DNA of 35,694 bases from Robertmurraya sp. (lineage in GTDB: Bacteria > Bacillota > Bacilli > Bacillales > Cytobacillaceae). Positions 17,583-27,043 of this stretch are shown here, piece by piece. A model generated the notes under the pieces. That model was not told the origin of the DNA and did no database searches. It saw nothing but the letters and a program-made list of their open reading frames with translations. The DNA lies in the NCBI GenBank assembly GCA_025451895.1, contig JANWJP010000138.1, forward strand, positions 1 through 35,694, in the 5' to 3' direction. Position numbers and translations under genes: made by a program. Within the stretch, counting starts at the first letter, position 1. Every line of letters starts with the position of its first letter.

Positions 17583-17611
17583 AAAAAAAATCATGCAGTT
17601 TGCTGCATGAT
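17583..17611 (-). terminator. Terminator of the 6S RNA gene
   Basis: Stem ATCATGCAG/CTGCATGAT with a TTTG-type loop and an uninterrupted run of seven or eight T residues on the minus strand. Confidence 0.9.
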
Positions 17612-17620
17612 TAACACCAT

Positions 17621-17814
17621 ATAAAAGAGTCCCAATCGTGCCGTTGTTCATAAACCATTGTTTTGAACCCGCTCTCGGCAGGTGGGTGCTCTGTTTTAAG
17701 TATTGTAAGTCCCCGGGAAAAAGGGCATTTACTTTACTTAAAAACGCAAGCTCCCTATTCAATAGTGTTCGGTCAAAACTTTAGGTACTCAACTAACACA
17801 TCAGGACTCTTTTG
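17621..17814 (-). ncRNA. bsrB: 6S RNA (6S-2/BsrB type)
   Basis: An approximately 194-nt transcript whose ends pair (5' AAAAGAGUCC with 3' GGACUCUUUU), giving the long imperfect rod with a central open region (around 17700-17740) that mimics an open promoter and sequesters sigma-A RNA polymerase. It begins AAAAGAGUCCUGAUGUGUUA, much like the Bacillus 6S RNA placed between yrvM and aspS, and lies in exactly that position here. It has a strong promoter and terminator of its own. An open frame crossing it (17370-17762) is not coding. Mature ends are approximate; primary transcript about 17583-17816. Confidence 0.9.
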
Positions 17815-17822
17815 TTACTTCG

Positions 17823-17851
17823 ATAATATCATATAAGCCCCTCATTTTCAA
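17823..17851 (-). promoter_or_regulatory. Sigma-A promoter of 6S RNA
   Basis: TTGAAA (17846-17851), 17-nt spacer and TATTAT (17823-17828) with a TG extension. The -35 box lies in the stem of the aspS terminator. Confidence 0.85.
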
Positions 17852-17871
17852 GAAACGCAAAATGAGGGGCT
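17836..17871 (-). terminator. Terminator hairpin of hisS-aspS
   Basis: Exact 13-nt arms AGCCCCTCATTTT/AAAATGAGGGGCT around a 10-nt loop, 60 nt after aspS. The U-run is weak (CTTATAT) because the same bases form the 6S promoter spacer. Confidence 0.8.
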
Positions 17872-17933
17872 AGGTCAATTTCTTAACAAATACCGCAGCA
17901 GCAAAAGCTTTTTAAGATATAACAATTTATTCC

Positions 17934-19703
17934 TTATTCTTTTTTAATGGAAACCAAATTCAATTCAAGCAGCTGCTTCGAACTGACTTCGCTCGGCGCT
18001 TCTGTCAGGAGACAGCTTGCACTTGCCGTCTTCGGAAACGCAATGGTATCCCGCAAATTCGTTCTGCCTGCAAGAATCATTACCAGCCGATCCAAACCAA
18101 TGGCAATTCCGCCGTGCGGGGGTGTGCCGTATTCAAAAGCATCAAGCAGGAATCCGAACTGTTCCCGGGCTTCTTCCGGTGTAAATCCAAGAACGGAAAA
18201 CATTTTTTCCTGAATTTCTCTTTCAAAAATACGCAGGGATCCGCCCCCAAGTTCATAACCGTTCAAAACGATATCATAAGCCTCTGCCCGTACTGCTCCG
18301 GGATCCGTATCAAGAAGCGGTATGTCTTCCCTGACAGGCATCGTAAACGGATGGTGGGCGGCAAAATACCTGCCGGCTTCCTCATCATACTCAAGAAGCG
18401 GCCAATCGGTAACCCAAAGGAAGTTAAATTTGCTTTCATCAATTAAGCCGAGGTCTTTGCCAAGTTTGAGACGCAGTGCGCCCAATGAATCAGCAACAAC
18501 AGATTTCCTGTCGGCCACAAATAACAGAAGGTCGCCTGTTTCCGCATCCATGGCTGAAGCAAGTCCCTTTTCTTCTTCTTCCGAAATGAATTTTGAGATT
18601 GGACCTTTTAATCCGTCATTTTCAACCTTCAGCCAGGCAAGCCCTTTTGCTCCGTAACGGGACACATATTCAGTCAACCCGTCAATATCTTTTCTGGAAT
18701 ATTTTTCTGCTGCTCCCTTCACATTGATTCCTTTTACTTGCCCTCCAGTGGAAACCGGACCGGAAAAGACTTTAAAAGCAGAATCCTTAACAATTTCCGA
18801 AACATCTACAAGCTCCATTTCAAAGCGTGTATCAGGTTTATCGCTGCCGTATCTTTCCATTGCTTCATGATAGGACAAACGCTGGAACGGAATCTCGATT
18901 TCAATTCCTTTAACTTCCTTCATAAGTCTTTGCATCATTTTTTCCATCAATGACATAATGTCCTCTTTGCTCATAAAACTTGTCTCAATATCAACTTGTG
19001 TAAATTCCGGCTGACGGTCGGCACGAAGGTCTTCATCCCGGAAACAGCGGGCAATTTGATAATATTTTTCAAATCCTGCTACCATCAACAACTGTTTAAA
19101 AATCTGCGGAGACTGGGGCAGGGCATAAAATTCGCCTGGATGGACACGGCTCGGGACAAGATAATCCCGTGCTCCTTCGGGTGTGCTTTTTGTCAAAATC
19201 GGCGTCTCCACATCCATGAATCCCTGCTCATCCAAAAAGTTGCGAATCACTCTCGTTGTTTGGTGGCGGAGTTTCATTGTTTCCAGCATCATAGGACGAC
19301 GCAAATCCAAATACCGGTATTTCAAACGGACATCTTCGGAAACATCCGTTTTATCCTCGATTACAAATGGCGGTGTTTTTGATTCATTTAGAATCGTTAC
19401 CTTTTCAACCTGGACTTCAATTTTGCCCGTTTTTAAATTTTCATTATAGGTTCCTTCATCACGGGCTACAACCGTTCCTTCAACGCTTAATACATATTCA
19501 TTTCTGATTTTCTCTGCAATTTCCAATGCTTCTTTAGAAAAATCCGGGTTAAAAACGGTTTGAATGATCCCTGTTCTGTCACGAAGGTCAATAAAAATAA
19601 CTCCTCCAAGGTCACGGCGTCTTTGCGCCCATCCTTTCAGAATGACTTTTTCTCCAACTGCCTGCTCCGGAACTTCTCCGCAAAAATAGGTTCGACCATA
19701 CAT
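17934..19703 (-). CDS. aspS: Aspartate--tRNA ligase
   Basis: A 589-residue class IIb synthetase of the bacterial type. An N-terminal OB anticodon-binding domain (about 1-105; [20 protein letters not shown]) is followed by the catalytic core with motif 1 region [20 protein letters not shown], motif 2 [20 protein letters not shown], a GAD insertion domain (about 290-410), and motif 3 [15 protein letters not shown]. The start at [11 protein letters not shown] has GAGGAGG 7 nt upstream; 26 further upstream codons overlap hisS and are discarded. It lies 16 nt after hisS in the same transcript and so is under the hisS T-box leader. Confidence 0.97.
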   Translation of the reverse strand: MYGRTYFCGEVPEQAVGEKVILKGWAQRRRDLGGVIFIDLRDRTGIIQTVFNPDFSKEALEIAEKIRNEYVLSVEGTVVARDEGTYNENLKTGKIEVQVEKVTILNESKTPPFVIEDKTDVSEDVRLKYRYLDLRRPMMLETMKLRHQTTRVIRNFLDEQGFMDVETPILTKSTPEGARDYLVPSRVHPGEFYALPQSPQIFKQLLMVAGFEKYYQIARCFRDEDLRADRQPEFTQVDIETSFMSKEDIMSLMEKMMQRLMKEVKGIEIEIPFQRLSYHEAMERYGSDKPDTRFEMELVDVSEIVKDSAFKVFSGPVSTGGQVKGINVKGAAEKYSRKDIDGLTEYVSRYGAKGLAWLKVENDGLKGPISKFISEEEEKGLASAMDAETGDLLLFVADRKSVVADSLGALRLKLGKDLGLIDESKFNFLWVTDWPLLEYDEEAGRYFAAHHPFTMPVREDIPLLDTDPGAVRAEAYDIVLNGYELGGGSLRIFEREIQEKMFSVLGFTPEEAREQFGFLLDAFEYGTPPHGGIAIGLDRLVMILAGRTNLRDTIAFPKTASASCLLTEAPSEVSSKQLLELNLVSIKKE

Positions 19704-19719
19704 AACTGCTCCTCCTCTT

Positions 19720-20991
19720 CTACTCCATGATTGATTTAAAATAATCGATAAACTCATCCAATGAAATTTCTTCTTGTTCACCTGTATCCATTTTCTTCAG
19801 ATTAATCTTGTTTGCTTCAAGTTCATTATCCCCAAGAATAGCCGCATATTTGGCATGACACCGGTCTGCCGCCTTAAACTGGCCTTTAATTTTTCTGTTC
19901 AAATAATCTCTTTCAGCAGAAAAACCGGCCATGCGAAGCTTGTGAAGCAATTTCACGGAATAATCCCTGGCTTTTTCCCCCACAGCGACGATATAGCAAT
20001 CTATTTCTTGTTTCACGTTAAGGCTGATATTCTCTGCTTCCAAAGCCGCAATAAAGCGTTCAAAACTTAATGCAAAACCGATTCCGGGTGTTTCCGGACC
20101 TCCCAGTTCTTCAACAAGTCCGTTATAACGGCCCCCGCCGCAAAGGGTTGTAATTGCCCCGAATCCCTCAGCGTCACTCATAATTTCAAATGCCGTATGA
20201 TTATAATAATCAAGGCCGCGGACAAGATTCGAATCCACTTCAAACGGAATATCAAGATCTTTCAGGTACTGCTGCACTTTTTCAAAATACTTCCTTGAAT
20301 CTTCATTCAAATAATCAAGAATGGACGGCGCTGTTTTCATTAATTCGTGTTCCCGGTCCTTTTTACAATCAAGAATTCTCATCGGGTTTTTCTCAAGACG
20401 TGTTTGACAGTCACTGCAAAACTCACCAATCCGCGGCCGGAAATGATTAATCAGCGCCTCTCTGTGCGCATTTCTGCTTTCTGTATCACCGAGACTGTTA
20501 ATAACAAGCTTCAGCTTCCGCAAACCAAGTTCCCAATATAAATTCATCGCCAATGCAATGACTTCCGCATCTATAGCCGGATCGGCACTTCCGAGCGCTT
20601 CGACTCCGAATTGAACAAACTGGCGGTATCTGCCGGCCTGCGGTCTTTCATAACGGAACCTCGGTCCCATATAATAAAGCTTTACAGGCTGATTGGGAAA
20701 TCCATACATTTTTTGTTCAACATAGGAACGGACTACGGCTGCAGTTCCTTCAGGCCTCAGCGTCAGGCTTCTGCCTCCCCGATCCGTAAAGGTGTACATT
20801 TCCTTCTGAACAATATCAGTGGTATCCCCAACACTCCTGGCAAACAGATCTGTTTGTTCAAAAACAGGCGTGCGAATTTCCTGATATTGATAACGTTCAC
20901 AAAGTTCGCGGGCTTTTTTTTCAATAAGCTGCCATTTTTCAACCTCTCCGGGCAAAATGTCTTTAGTTCCGCGCGGTATACTGATTGTCAA
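19720..20991 (-). CDS. hisS: Histidine--tRNA ligase
   Basis: A 423-residue class IIa synthetase. Motif 1 region [20 protein letters not shown], motif 2 [20 protein letters not shown], the histidine loops [12 protein letters not shown] and [15 protein letters not shown], motif 3 [15 protein letters not shown], and a C-terminal anticodon-binding domain (about 328-423) are all present. The start is TTG ([16 protein letters not shown]) with GAGGAGG 7 nt upstream. First gene of the hisS-aspS operon, preceded by a T-box leader. Confidence 0.96.
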   Translation of the reverse strand: MTISIPRGTKDILPGEVEKWQLIEKKARELCERYQYQEIRTPVFEQTDLFARSVGDTTDIVQKEMYTFTDRGGRSLTLRPEGTAAVVRSYVEQKMYGFPNQPVKLYYMGPRFRYERPQAGRYRQFVQFGVEALGSADPAIDAEVIALAMNLYWELGLRKLKLVINSLGDTESRNAHREALINHFRPRIGEFCSDCQTRLEKNPMRILDCKKDREHELMKTAPSILDYLNEDSRKYFEKVQQYLKDLDIPFEVDSNLVRGLDYYNHTAFEIMSDAEGFGAITTLCGGGRYNGLVEELGGPETPGIGFALSFERFIAALEAENISLNVKQEIDCYIVAVGEKARDYSVKLLHKLRMAGFSAERDYLNRKIKGQFKAADRCHAKYAAILGDNELEANKINLKKMDTGEQEEISLDEFIDYFKSIME

Positions 20992-21117
20992 TGTAAATCC
21001 TCCTCGTACCCTGTCTTTATGTAAAAGGTTAAATAATTGTTATTCATCAAGTCTTTCCATAACACGCTTTTATATTTATGAAACTATGTATCCATGCCGA
21101 CGGGGACTGAAAGCTAT

Positions 21118-21401
21118 TTCAAAACAAAAAACCCTCCCCCCTTGTACAGCCTATACAAGGGACGAGAGTTGGTATTCCCGTGGTGCCACCCTAATTGAAG
21201 TCATTAACATTAGCATAACTTCCACTTTCACAGTTAACGCCTGTTTTACGTCCGCTCCTACTAAAGAATTTCTCTTTCAGAGCGAAACCTCCGGAGTGTT
21301 CTTTCGTTAAGTCATGATGGAGAAATGCTTTCAGCCGCGGCATTTCCTCTCTTTCCATATGGATCTTAACTACTTTTCTCCATTAACGGTTGTCCTTATC
21401 T
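21118..21401 (-). ncRNA. T-box riboswitch leader of hisS-aspS (His, specifier CAC)
   Basis: Core AGGGUGGCACCACGGG (21177-21192) followed by a terminator stem and T-run (21125-21172). Stem I shows AGUA in its 5' strand, then GUUAAG pairing with CUUAAC. The 3' side of the specifier loop reads GAAAGAACAC before a UCC that pairs with GGA, placing CAC (21296-21298) as the specifier; CAU a few bases earlier is the alternative, and both encode histidine. About 125 nt without other features separate the terminator from hisS. Confidence 0.92.
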
Positions 21402-21407
21402 TTTCAT

Positions 21408-21436
21408 ATCTTAATCTTCAATTTTTCAATTGTCAA
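21408..21436 (-). promoter_or_regulatory. Sigma-A promoter of hisS-aspS
   Basis: TTGACA (21431-21436), 17-nt spacer, TAAGAT (21408-21413) on the minus strand; start near 21401. The TGA stop of the small upstream gene is inside TTGACA. Confidence 0.8.
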
Positions 21437-21609
21437 GAACGTTCCAGCCGTTTCTTCAGTTTTCTTACATCTCCGACAGTGAGGCCAAACTCTGTCGCAA
21501 GTTCCACCATGGTATCCGTTTGTTCTTTTTGAATAAAATCATGAAAATCTATTCCGAAAAGCTTATTTTCCGCTTTCTGAATCATATTGTTTTTGTCACT
21601 TGCCCTCAT
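21433..21609 (-). CDS. Small helix-turn-helix-like protein (yrzK position)
   Basis: A 58-residue soluble, charged protein. The C-terminal half (TMVELATEFGLTVGDVRKLK) has the spacing of a helix-turn-helix, A-x3-G-x5-V, with basic residues after it. No signal peptide and no cysteines. The start MRASDKNN has AAGGGGA about 6 nt upstream; another ATG two codons earlier abuts that site. It lies upstream of hisS and divergent from the amidase gene, where B. subtilis has the uncharacterised yrzK. A DNA-binding role is only an inference. Confidence 0.7.
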   Translation of the reverse strand: MRASDKNNMIQKAENKLFGIDFHDFIQKEQTDTMVELATEFGLTVGDVRKLKKRLERS

Positions 21610-21730
21610 TTCCATTCCCCTTCCTTGTTTGTTCTAGTCTATTTTTGCCATTTTCATACGAAAATTATTAGTCATTCCCAAACAATTTCCAGGAAGGAAA
21701 AAGAACACAGCTAATCGAAAACAATAAAAA

Positions 21731-21743
21731 GGGAATTATTCCC
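21731..21743. repeat. Palindrome upstream of the amidase gene
   Basis: GGGAATTATTCCC, an exact inverted repeat with a one-base centre, 27 nt before the amidase start. It could be an operator or a 5' UTR hairpin; nothing further can be said. Confidence 0.35.
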
Positions 21744-21769
21744 AATTTCTAAAAAAGGAGAGGAGGGTT

Positions 21770-23527
21770 TTGCAAAAATATCGTTTTTACATGCTGATTC
21801 TTGCTGTCATTCTAATAACCTGGACAGCAGAACCTCTTCAGGCACAGGCTGCCGTCCGTCAAAACGGGACAAGCAGCGATTTTACACCAATCAGGGCGGG
21901 GCCGGATGAACAACCACCAGCTGTTGATGAAACAAAAAAAGAGAAAACTTACAACTTCATTAAACAAAAAATAAATAGAGATAAAACAGGCCCCGACAGC
22001 GTCAAAACGGGATCGGTATCAGACTTATCCGCCGTATTGAAAAGCGGCGGGATAACCGGAGCCGTGCAAGAAACGGAAAAGGAGACAGAAGCGGGTCTTC
22101 AGGAAGAAAAAGAGAATAACAGCAATAACAGTAAAGGAAGCAAGACTCCCCCGGATGAAACCTTCGAAGAACAGTTCCGTGAAAATCATCCACCCCCGGA
22201 CAAAGAGGCGCAAAGCGGGATCGTTCTTGTGCAAAGATTAATGGTTCGGGACGGACCCGGCACAAATTATAATGCGAATGGTTTTCTTGAAAAGGGAAAT
22301 ATTGTAACCGTCCTGTCCGTTACAAGCGGCTGGGCAGAAATTGTCTTTCAGGGTGGGAAAGCATGGGTAAAAAGCGATTATCTTCGCATGCAAAACAACA
22401 ACCCGGAGCAAGACAAGCCATTTTCAGAAACAAAAAAACAACTGGCTGAAATGCCAAAAAAGAACAATGAAGAAAGACAGCCGCAGGACACACATTCCGG
22501 TTACAACCGGGCAACTGTTAAAGCACCTGTCTTAAATGTCCGGGACGATTCCTCGCTGAACGGCAGGGTGGTCGGAACTGTGAAAGAGGGAGAAACCTTC
22601 GTAATCCTGGAAGAAAAAAACAACTGGCTGAAAATTGAATATAAACACGGCCTCTTCGGCTGGATTGCCGGTTGGTTTGTTAACAAAGCCACAAATGCCG
22701 GGGATGCTGGAGATGACAGGAAAACACCGGGCAGGTCTTCCCCTGAACGGACAGAAGAAAACCGGACAGCGACCATTCTCTTTAACAGAACGAATATTCG
22801 CGAACAACCTGATCTGAAAAGCCGGATTATTAGAAAAGCAAATGCGGGAGAAAGCTTTTCTGTCATGAAAATATCCGGAGATTGGGTTAAAATTCTTCTG
22901 GAAAACGGGGAAACAGCCTATGTGGCCCGGCGGCTGGCAGATATCTCCAAACCTATTCCGCGTACTTATAGAAAAGAAAAAAATAAACCCCTTATCAATA
23001 AGGTTATTATTGTTGATCCGGGACACGGAGGAAAGGACAGCGGAGCAACGGGAGCCGCAAAAACAATAGAAAAAACATTGACTCTTCAAACAGGGCTTAT
23101 TCTCTTTAATAAGCTTGAGGCCGAGGGAGCAAATGTCATTCTTACCCGCAGCAGCGACATTTTTATTCCCCTGCAAATGAGAGTCAGGCTTGCACATGTG
23201 CATGAAGCGGATGCGTTTATAAGCATTCATTACGACAGCACCACTGACAAAAATGTCAGTGGAATAACAAGCTATTATTATCATTCCCCGCAAAAAACGC
23301 TGGCCGCCAGTATTCACGGCGCATTAGCAGAGCAAATAAACTTAAGGGATCGGGGAGTCCGCTTTGGCGATTACTATGTCATCAGGGAAAATGAACATCC
23401 GGCCGTTTTGTTGGAACTCGGCTATTTGAGTAATCCCCGCGAGGAAACACTAATTTCCTCGCAACAGTACCAGGAGCAAGTATCAGAGGCAATTGTCCGG
23501 GGTCTCGAAGACTATTTTAAAGAATAA
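21770..23527 (+). CDS. yrvJ: Secreted N-acetylmuramoyl-L-alanine amidase with three bacterial SH3 domains (YrvJ-like)
   Basis: A 585-residue cell-wall hydrolase. A signal peptide (1-28, cleavage likely after AQA) is followed by a hydrophilic, Lys/Glu-rich linker (30-150). Three SH3b domains follow at about 153-205 (MVRDGPGTNYNANGFL), 248-300 (LNVRDDSSLNGRVVGT) and 335-388 (TNIREQPDLKSRIIRK). The amidase_3 domain is at about 410-583. Zinc ligands are H419 (DPGHGG), E434 and H487 (SIHYDS); catalytic E549 is in LLELGYLSN. SH3b domains bind peptidoglycan. The start is TTG with AAAGGAG about 9 nt away. A later ATG (21791) would cut the signal peptide's basic region. Confidence 0.94.
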   Translation: MQKYRFYMLILAVILITWTAEPLQAQAAVRQNGTSSDFTPIRAGPDEQPPAVDETKKEKTYNFIKQKINRDKTGPDSVKTGSVSDLSAVLKSGGITGAVQETEKETEAGLQEEKENNSNNSKGSKTPPDETFEEQFRENHPPPDKEAQSGIVLVQRLMVRDGPGTNYNANGFLEKGNIVTVLSVTSGWAEIVFQGGKAWVKSDYLRMQNNNPEQDKPFSETKKQLAEMPKKNNEERQPQDTHSGYNRATVKAPVLNVRDDSSLNGRVVGTVKEGETFVILEEKNNWLKIEYKHGLFGWIAGWFVNKATNAGDAGDDRKTPGRSSPERTEENRTATILFNRTNIREQPDLKSRIIRKANAGESFSVMKISGDWVKILLENGETAYVARRLADISKPIPRTYRKEKNKPLINKVIIVDPGHGGKDSGATGAAKTIEKTLTLQTGLILFNKLEAEGANVILTRSSDIFIPLQMRVRLAHVHEADAFISIHYDSTTDKNVSGITSYYYHSPQKTLAASIHGALAEQINLRDRGVRFGDYYVIRENEHPAVLLELGYLSNPREETLISSQQYQEQVSEAIVRGLEDYFKE

Positions 23528-23528
23528 A

Positions 23529-23576
23529 CAAAAAGAGCTGCTTCCCGCACCTTTTTTAGTATTAAGAAGCAGCTCT
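23529..23576. terminator. Terminator between amidase and dtd
   Basis: Arms AGAGCTGCTTC/GAAGCAGCTCT with a 21-nt loop; on the minus strand it is followed by TTTTTG, so it mainly ends the rel-dtd transcript. It may also serve the convergent amidase. Confidence 0.8.
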
Positions 23577-23584
23577 ATATACCT

Positions 23585-24025
23585 TTATTTACTTTCCAAA
23601 ATCAAGGTCACGGGTCCGTCATTGATCAAATGGACTTCCATCATTTCTCCGAACATTCCCGTTTCCACATGAACCCCTTTCTCACGGACAAACCGGTTAA
23701 AAGCTTCATAAATTTTTGTTGCATGCTCCGGCCCGGCTGCATTCATAAAATTGGGCCTTCTTCCTTTCCGGCAGTCACCGTATAAGGTAAATTGCGAAAC
23801 AGACAGGATTTCACCGCCCGTGTCTAGCAAGGACTTATTCATTTTTTGATTTTCATCTTCAAAAATGCGCAAATTCACAACCTTATCTGCTAAATAGGCC
23901 GCGTCCTTTTCTGTGTCATCATGGGTCACCCCGACAAGAAGAACCAGACCCCTGTTGATTTTTCCTGTTATATTTCCTTCCACAGAAACATGGGCTTCCC
24001 TGCTTCTTTGGACTACAATCTTCAT
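23585..24025 (-). CDS. dtd: D-aminoacyl-tRNA deacylase
   Basis: A 146-residue homodimeric enzyme that removes D-amino acids and glycine from mischarged tRNAs. The two active-site motifs are seen: SQFTLYGD (about 77-84) and the Gly-cisPro pair in INDGPVTL (about 134-141). The N-terminus [17 protein letters not shown] is typical. AAGGAG is about 8 nt upstream of the ATG. It lies 16 nt downstream of rel, in the same transcript, as in most Firmicutes. Confidence 0.97.
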   Translation of the reverse strand: MKIVVQRSREAHVSVEGNITGKINRGLVLLVGVTHDDTEKDAAYLADKVVNLRIFEDENQKMNKSLLDTGGEILSVSQFTLYGDCRKGRRPNFMNAAGPEHATKIYEAFNRFVREKGVHVETGMFGEMMEVHLINDGPVTLILESK

Positions 24026-24041
24026 AGAAAAATCTCCTTCT

Positions 24042-26237
24042 CTAATTCATAATTCGTCTGACGGAGTATACATCTTTTATTTGTTTAATCCGGTCAACCA
24101 CCTTCTGAAGATGAGGAATATTTGCAATGGAAATAGACATGCTGATCGTTGCCACTTTATTGCGGTCCGTCCGTCCCGTAACCGATGTAATATTTGTTTT
24201 CGTTTCATTAACAGCCTGGAGCACTTCATTAAGAAGGCCTCTCCTGTCAAATCCCATTATTTCTATATCCACATTATACTCCTTGCGATCATTTAAGCCG
24301 ATTTCCCATTCTACAGGTATCAATCGTTCTTTTGCGTCTTCCGTTTTAATATTCGGACAATCTGTCCGGTGAACGGAAACTCCTCTTCCTTTTGTTATAA
24401 AACCGACAATTTCATCACCGGGGATCGGGCTGCAGCATTTGGAAAGACGGATTAACAGATTGTCGATTCCTTTCACTTTTACACCTGTTTCCCGTCTTTT
24501 CGCAGGAGGCACCGCCTTGATATCGGAAACAACATTGGCGATCGTTGACTCCTGTTCAAGATGCCTTTCCCTCCGCCATTTATCCGTCAAACGGTTGGCA
24601 ACCTGAAGGGCTGTAATCCCGTTATAACCTACAGCTGCAAACATATCATCTTCGTTGGCAAAATTAAATTTTTCCGCTACTCTTTTAATATTTTCAGGAG
24701 TGAGGATCTCCTTCAAGTCAAATTCCATATTGCGGATTTCTTTTTCAACCAATTCTTTTCCTTTGATGATATTTTCTTCCTTACGCTGTTTCTTAAAGAA
24801 CTGGCGGATTTTATTTTTAGCCTGGGATGTTTGTGCAAGCTTCAGCCAATCCTGACTGGGTCCGTAGGAATGTTTAGAAGTTAAGATTTCGACTATATCG
24901 CCCGTCTTGAGCTTATAATCCAGGGTCACCATTTTTCCGTTTACTTTGGCACCAATCGTTTTATTGCCTATTTCCGAGTGAATGCGATAGGCAAAATCAA
25001 TAGGCACGGAACCGGCCGGAAGTTCTATGACATCCCCCTTTGGGGTAAAAATAAATACCATATCGGAAAAAAGGTCAATCTTTAATGATTCCATAAACTC
25101 TTCCGCATTTGCCGTATCATTTTGAAATTCCAGAATTTCACGGAACCATGACAACTTTTTTTCCAAATCGGATGCATCATTGACTGTTTTTCCTTCTTTA
25201 TATGCCCAATGGGCGGCAATCCCGAATTCTGCAATCCGGTGCATTTCAGTCGTCCGGATTTGCACCTCAAGAGGCTCTCCTTTCGGACCGATTACCGTCG
25301 TGTGCAATGACTGATACATATTGGGCTTGGGCATCGCAATATAGTCCTTAAACCGTCCCGGCATCGGCTTCCAGCAGGTATGAATGATTCCCAGCACAGC
25401 GTAGCAATCGCGGATACTATTAACGATAATCCTTACAGCAAGCAAATCATAAATCTCATTAAACTGTTTATTTTGAACAGTCATTTTCCGATAAATACTG
25501 TAAATATGCTTCGGCCGGCCGGAAATTTCCGCTTTAATGGAGACCTCTTCCAATTTGGAACGCATAACCTCCATAACATCCTCGAGATACTTTTCCCGCT
25601 CGGCGCGTTTTTTCTTCATCAGGTTGACAATCCGGTAATATTGCTGGGGGTTTAAATATCTGAGCGCCGTATCCTCAAGTTCCCATTTTATTTTTGAGAT
25701 ACCGAGGCGGTGTGCCAAAGGGGCAAAAATCTCCAGGGTCTCATTGGCAATGCGGCGCTGCTTTTCGGCGGGAAGAAACTTCAGCGTCCGCATATTATGA
25801 AGGCGGTCAGCAAGCTTAATCAAAATTACACGAATATCCTGTGCCATCGCAACAAACATCTTCCGGTGATTTTCAGCCTGTTGCTCTTTATGGGATTTAT
25901 ATTTTATTTTTCCAAGTTTCGTAACACCATCGACTAACATAGCCACTTCGTCATTAAAGGCTTTTCTCAAATCATCAAGGGTAACATCTGTATCCTCAAC
26001 GACGTCATGGAGAAAACCGGCAGCAACCGTATACGGATCCATTTCCAGGTCAGCAAGAATGCCTGCTACCTGAATAGGGTGGATAATGTATGGTTCCCCC
26101 GATTTCCGGAATTGATGCTGATGAGCATGCAATGCAAATTCATAAGCTTTCCTCACAAATTCGACATGTTCATCATTCAAATATTCTTTTGTCCGGTCGA
26201 TGACTTGTTCGGCGGTTAACACCTGCTCGTTCGCCAT
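24042..26237 (-). CDS. relA: Bifunctional (p)ppGpp synthetase/hydrolase Rel
   Basis: A 731-residue long RSH protein. The hydrolase HD domain keeps H53, the HD pair (77-78) and the following VVEDTD, so hydrolysis is likely intact. The synthetase domain (about 235-370) has [13 protein letters not shown] and [10 protein letters not shown], so synthesis is likely too. Then TGS ([20 protein letters not shown]), a helical part, a conserved-cysteine zinc-finger region ([18 protein letters not shown]) and a C-terminal ACT domain. Length matches the single Rel of Bacillus (734). The ATG is preceded by AAAGGTGAT. It has its own promoter and is followed by dtd. In Firmicutes Rel mediates the stringent response by lowering GTP. 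Confidence 0.97.
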   Translation of the reverse strand: MANEQVLTAEQVIDRTKEYLNDEHVEFVRKAYEFALHAHQHQFRKSGEPYIIHPIQVAGILADLEMDPYTVAAGFLHDVVEDTDVTLDDLRKAFNDEVAMLVDGVTKLGKIKYKSHKEQQAENHRKMFVAMAQDIRVILIKLADRLHNMRTLKFLPAEKQRRIANETLEIFAPLAHRLGISKIKWELEDTALRYLNPQQYYRIVNLMKKKRAEREKYLEDVMEVMRSKLEEVSIKAEISGRPKHIYSIYRKMTVQNKQFNEIYDLLAVRIIVNSIRDCYAVLGIIHTCWKPMPGRFKDYIAMPKPNMYQSLHTTVIGPKGEPLEVQIRTTEMHRIAEFGIAAHWAYKEGKTVNDASDLEKKLSWFREILEFQNDTANAEEFMESLKIDLFSDMVFIFTPKGDVIELPAGSVPIDFAYRIHSEIGNKTIGAKVNGKMVTLDYKLKTGDIVEILTSKHSYGPSQDWLKLAQTSQAKNKIRQFFKKQRKEENIIKGKELVEKEIRNMEFDLKEILTPENIKRVAEKFNFANEDDMFAAVGYNGITALQVANRLTDKWRRERHLEQESTIANVVSDIKAVPPAKRRETGVKVKGIDNLLIRLSKCCSPIPGDEIVGFITKGRGVSVHRTDCPNIKTEDAKERLIPVEWEIGLNDRKEYNVDIEIMGFDRRGLLNEVLQAVNETKTNITSVTGRTDRNKVATISMSISIANIPHLQKVVDRIKQIKDVYSVRRIMN

Positions 26238-26320
26238 ATAAAATCACCTTTACTAGCATATTTCCAAACTGTCTTGTACGATTACCAACCAGTTAGAGCT
26301 ATAATCTAATGATTGTTACT

Positions 26321-26349
26321 ATTATCGAAAAAAAATCTGAATATGTAAA
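26321..26349 (-). promoter_or_regulatory. Sigma-A promoter of relA-dtd
   Basis: TTTACA (26344-26349), 17-nt spacer, GATAAT (26321-26326) on the minus strand. A second TATAAT at 26373-26378 lies about 50 nt upstream with no good -35 and could be another start. The leader is about 75 nt. The rest of the 290-nt gap to apt shows nothing else apart from the apt terminator. Confidence 0.7.
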
Positions 26350-26492
26350 GCAATTTACAACTATTTTCCTAGATTATAACGCAAACTGTCGAAATTTGCC
26401 GTATTTTCGCTAAAATCGCTATCTCTAAAGATACAGGAAGCCGTTCAAAAGAGCAACCTCTTCCTTCATATGCTGGACAGAAGAAATCTCAC

Positions 26493-26522
26493 AATAAAAG
26501 AGCGCTTTTACATAGCGCTCTT
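26493..26522 (-). terminator. Terminator of recJ-apt
   Basis: Arms AAGAGCGCT/AGCGCTCTT with a 7-nt loop followed by TTTTATTGT on the minus strand, 9 nt after apt. Confidence 0.85.
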
Positions 26523-26530
26523 CCGGTATA

Positions 26531-27043
26531 TCAATACTGCATCAATGCCAGTATATCATATCCTTCTAATTTTTTTCGCCCTTCCAAATAAGTAAGTTCA
26601 ATGATGAAAGCGATTCCAGCCACAATTCCACCCAGTTCTTCCACCAATTTGATTGTCGCTTCAATCGTACCGCCTGTTGCCAGTAAATCATCAATAATTA
26701 AGACTCTTTGCCCCGGCTTAATAGCATCCTTATGAATGGTCAATGTGTCCTTTCCATACTCCAGTCCGTATTCAACACTGATTGTTTCACGGGGAAGTTT
26801 GCCTTTCTTACGAACAGGAGCAAAACCGATTTCAAGAGCATAAGCGACAGGACAACCGATGATAAAGCCCCGGGCTTCCGGCCCGACAACGAGATCGACA
26901 TCCAAATTCCGGGCATATTCTACAATCTGATCCGTAGCATACTTAAACGCTTTACCGTCATTCATCAGCGGTGTAATGTCCTTGAATTTAATACCGGCCT
27001 TCGGAAAATCATCAACAATCGCTATATAATCCTTCAAATCCAT
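26531..27043 (-). CDS. apt: Adenine phosphoribosyltransferase
   Basis: A 170-residue type I phosphoribosyltransferase that makes AMP from adenine and PRPP. The N-terminal [15 protein letters not shown] hood, [30 protein letters not shown] flexible loop and PRPP-binding [13 protein letters not shown] (114-126) are all present. The ATG overlaps the 3' end of recJ by 10 nt, so translation is coupled. The recJ-apt-rel order is conserved in Bacillus and links purine salvage with ppGpp control of GTP. Confidence 0.97.
   Translation of the reverse strand: MDLKDYIAIVDDFPKAGIKFKDITPLMNDGKAFKYATDQIVEYARNLDVDLVVGPEARGFIIGCPVAYALEIGFAPVRKKGKLPRETISVEYGLEYGKDTLTIHKDAIKPGQRVLIIDDLLATGGTIEATIKLVEELGGIVAGIAFIIELTYLEGRKKLEGYDILALMQY

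Noticed and set aside
17370-17762. 130-codon frame on the minus strand across the tcdA start and the 6S RNA
   Set aside because: It covers the 6S RNA rod and the beginning of tcdA in another frame, has no SD and no protein-like features.
22002-23317. Several long minus-strand frames inside the amidase gene
   Set aside because: They are antisense shadows of a clear secreted amidase with all catalytic residues; no SD.
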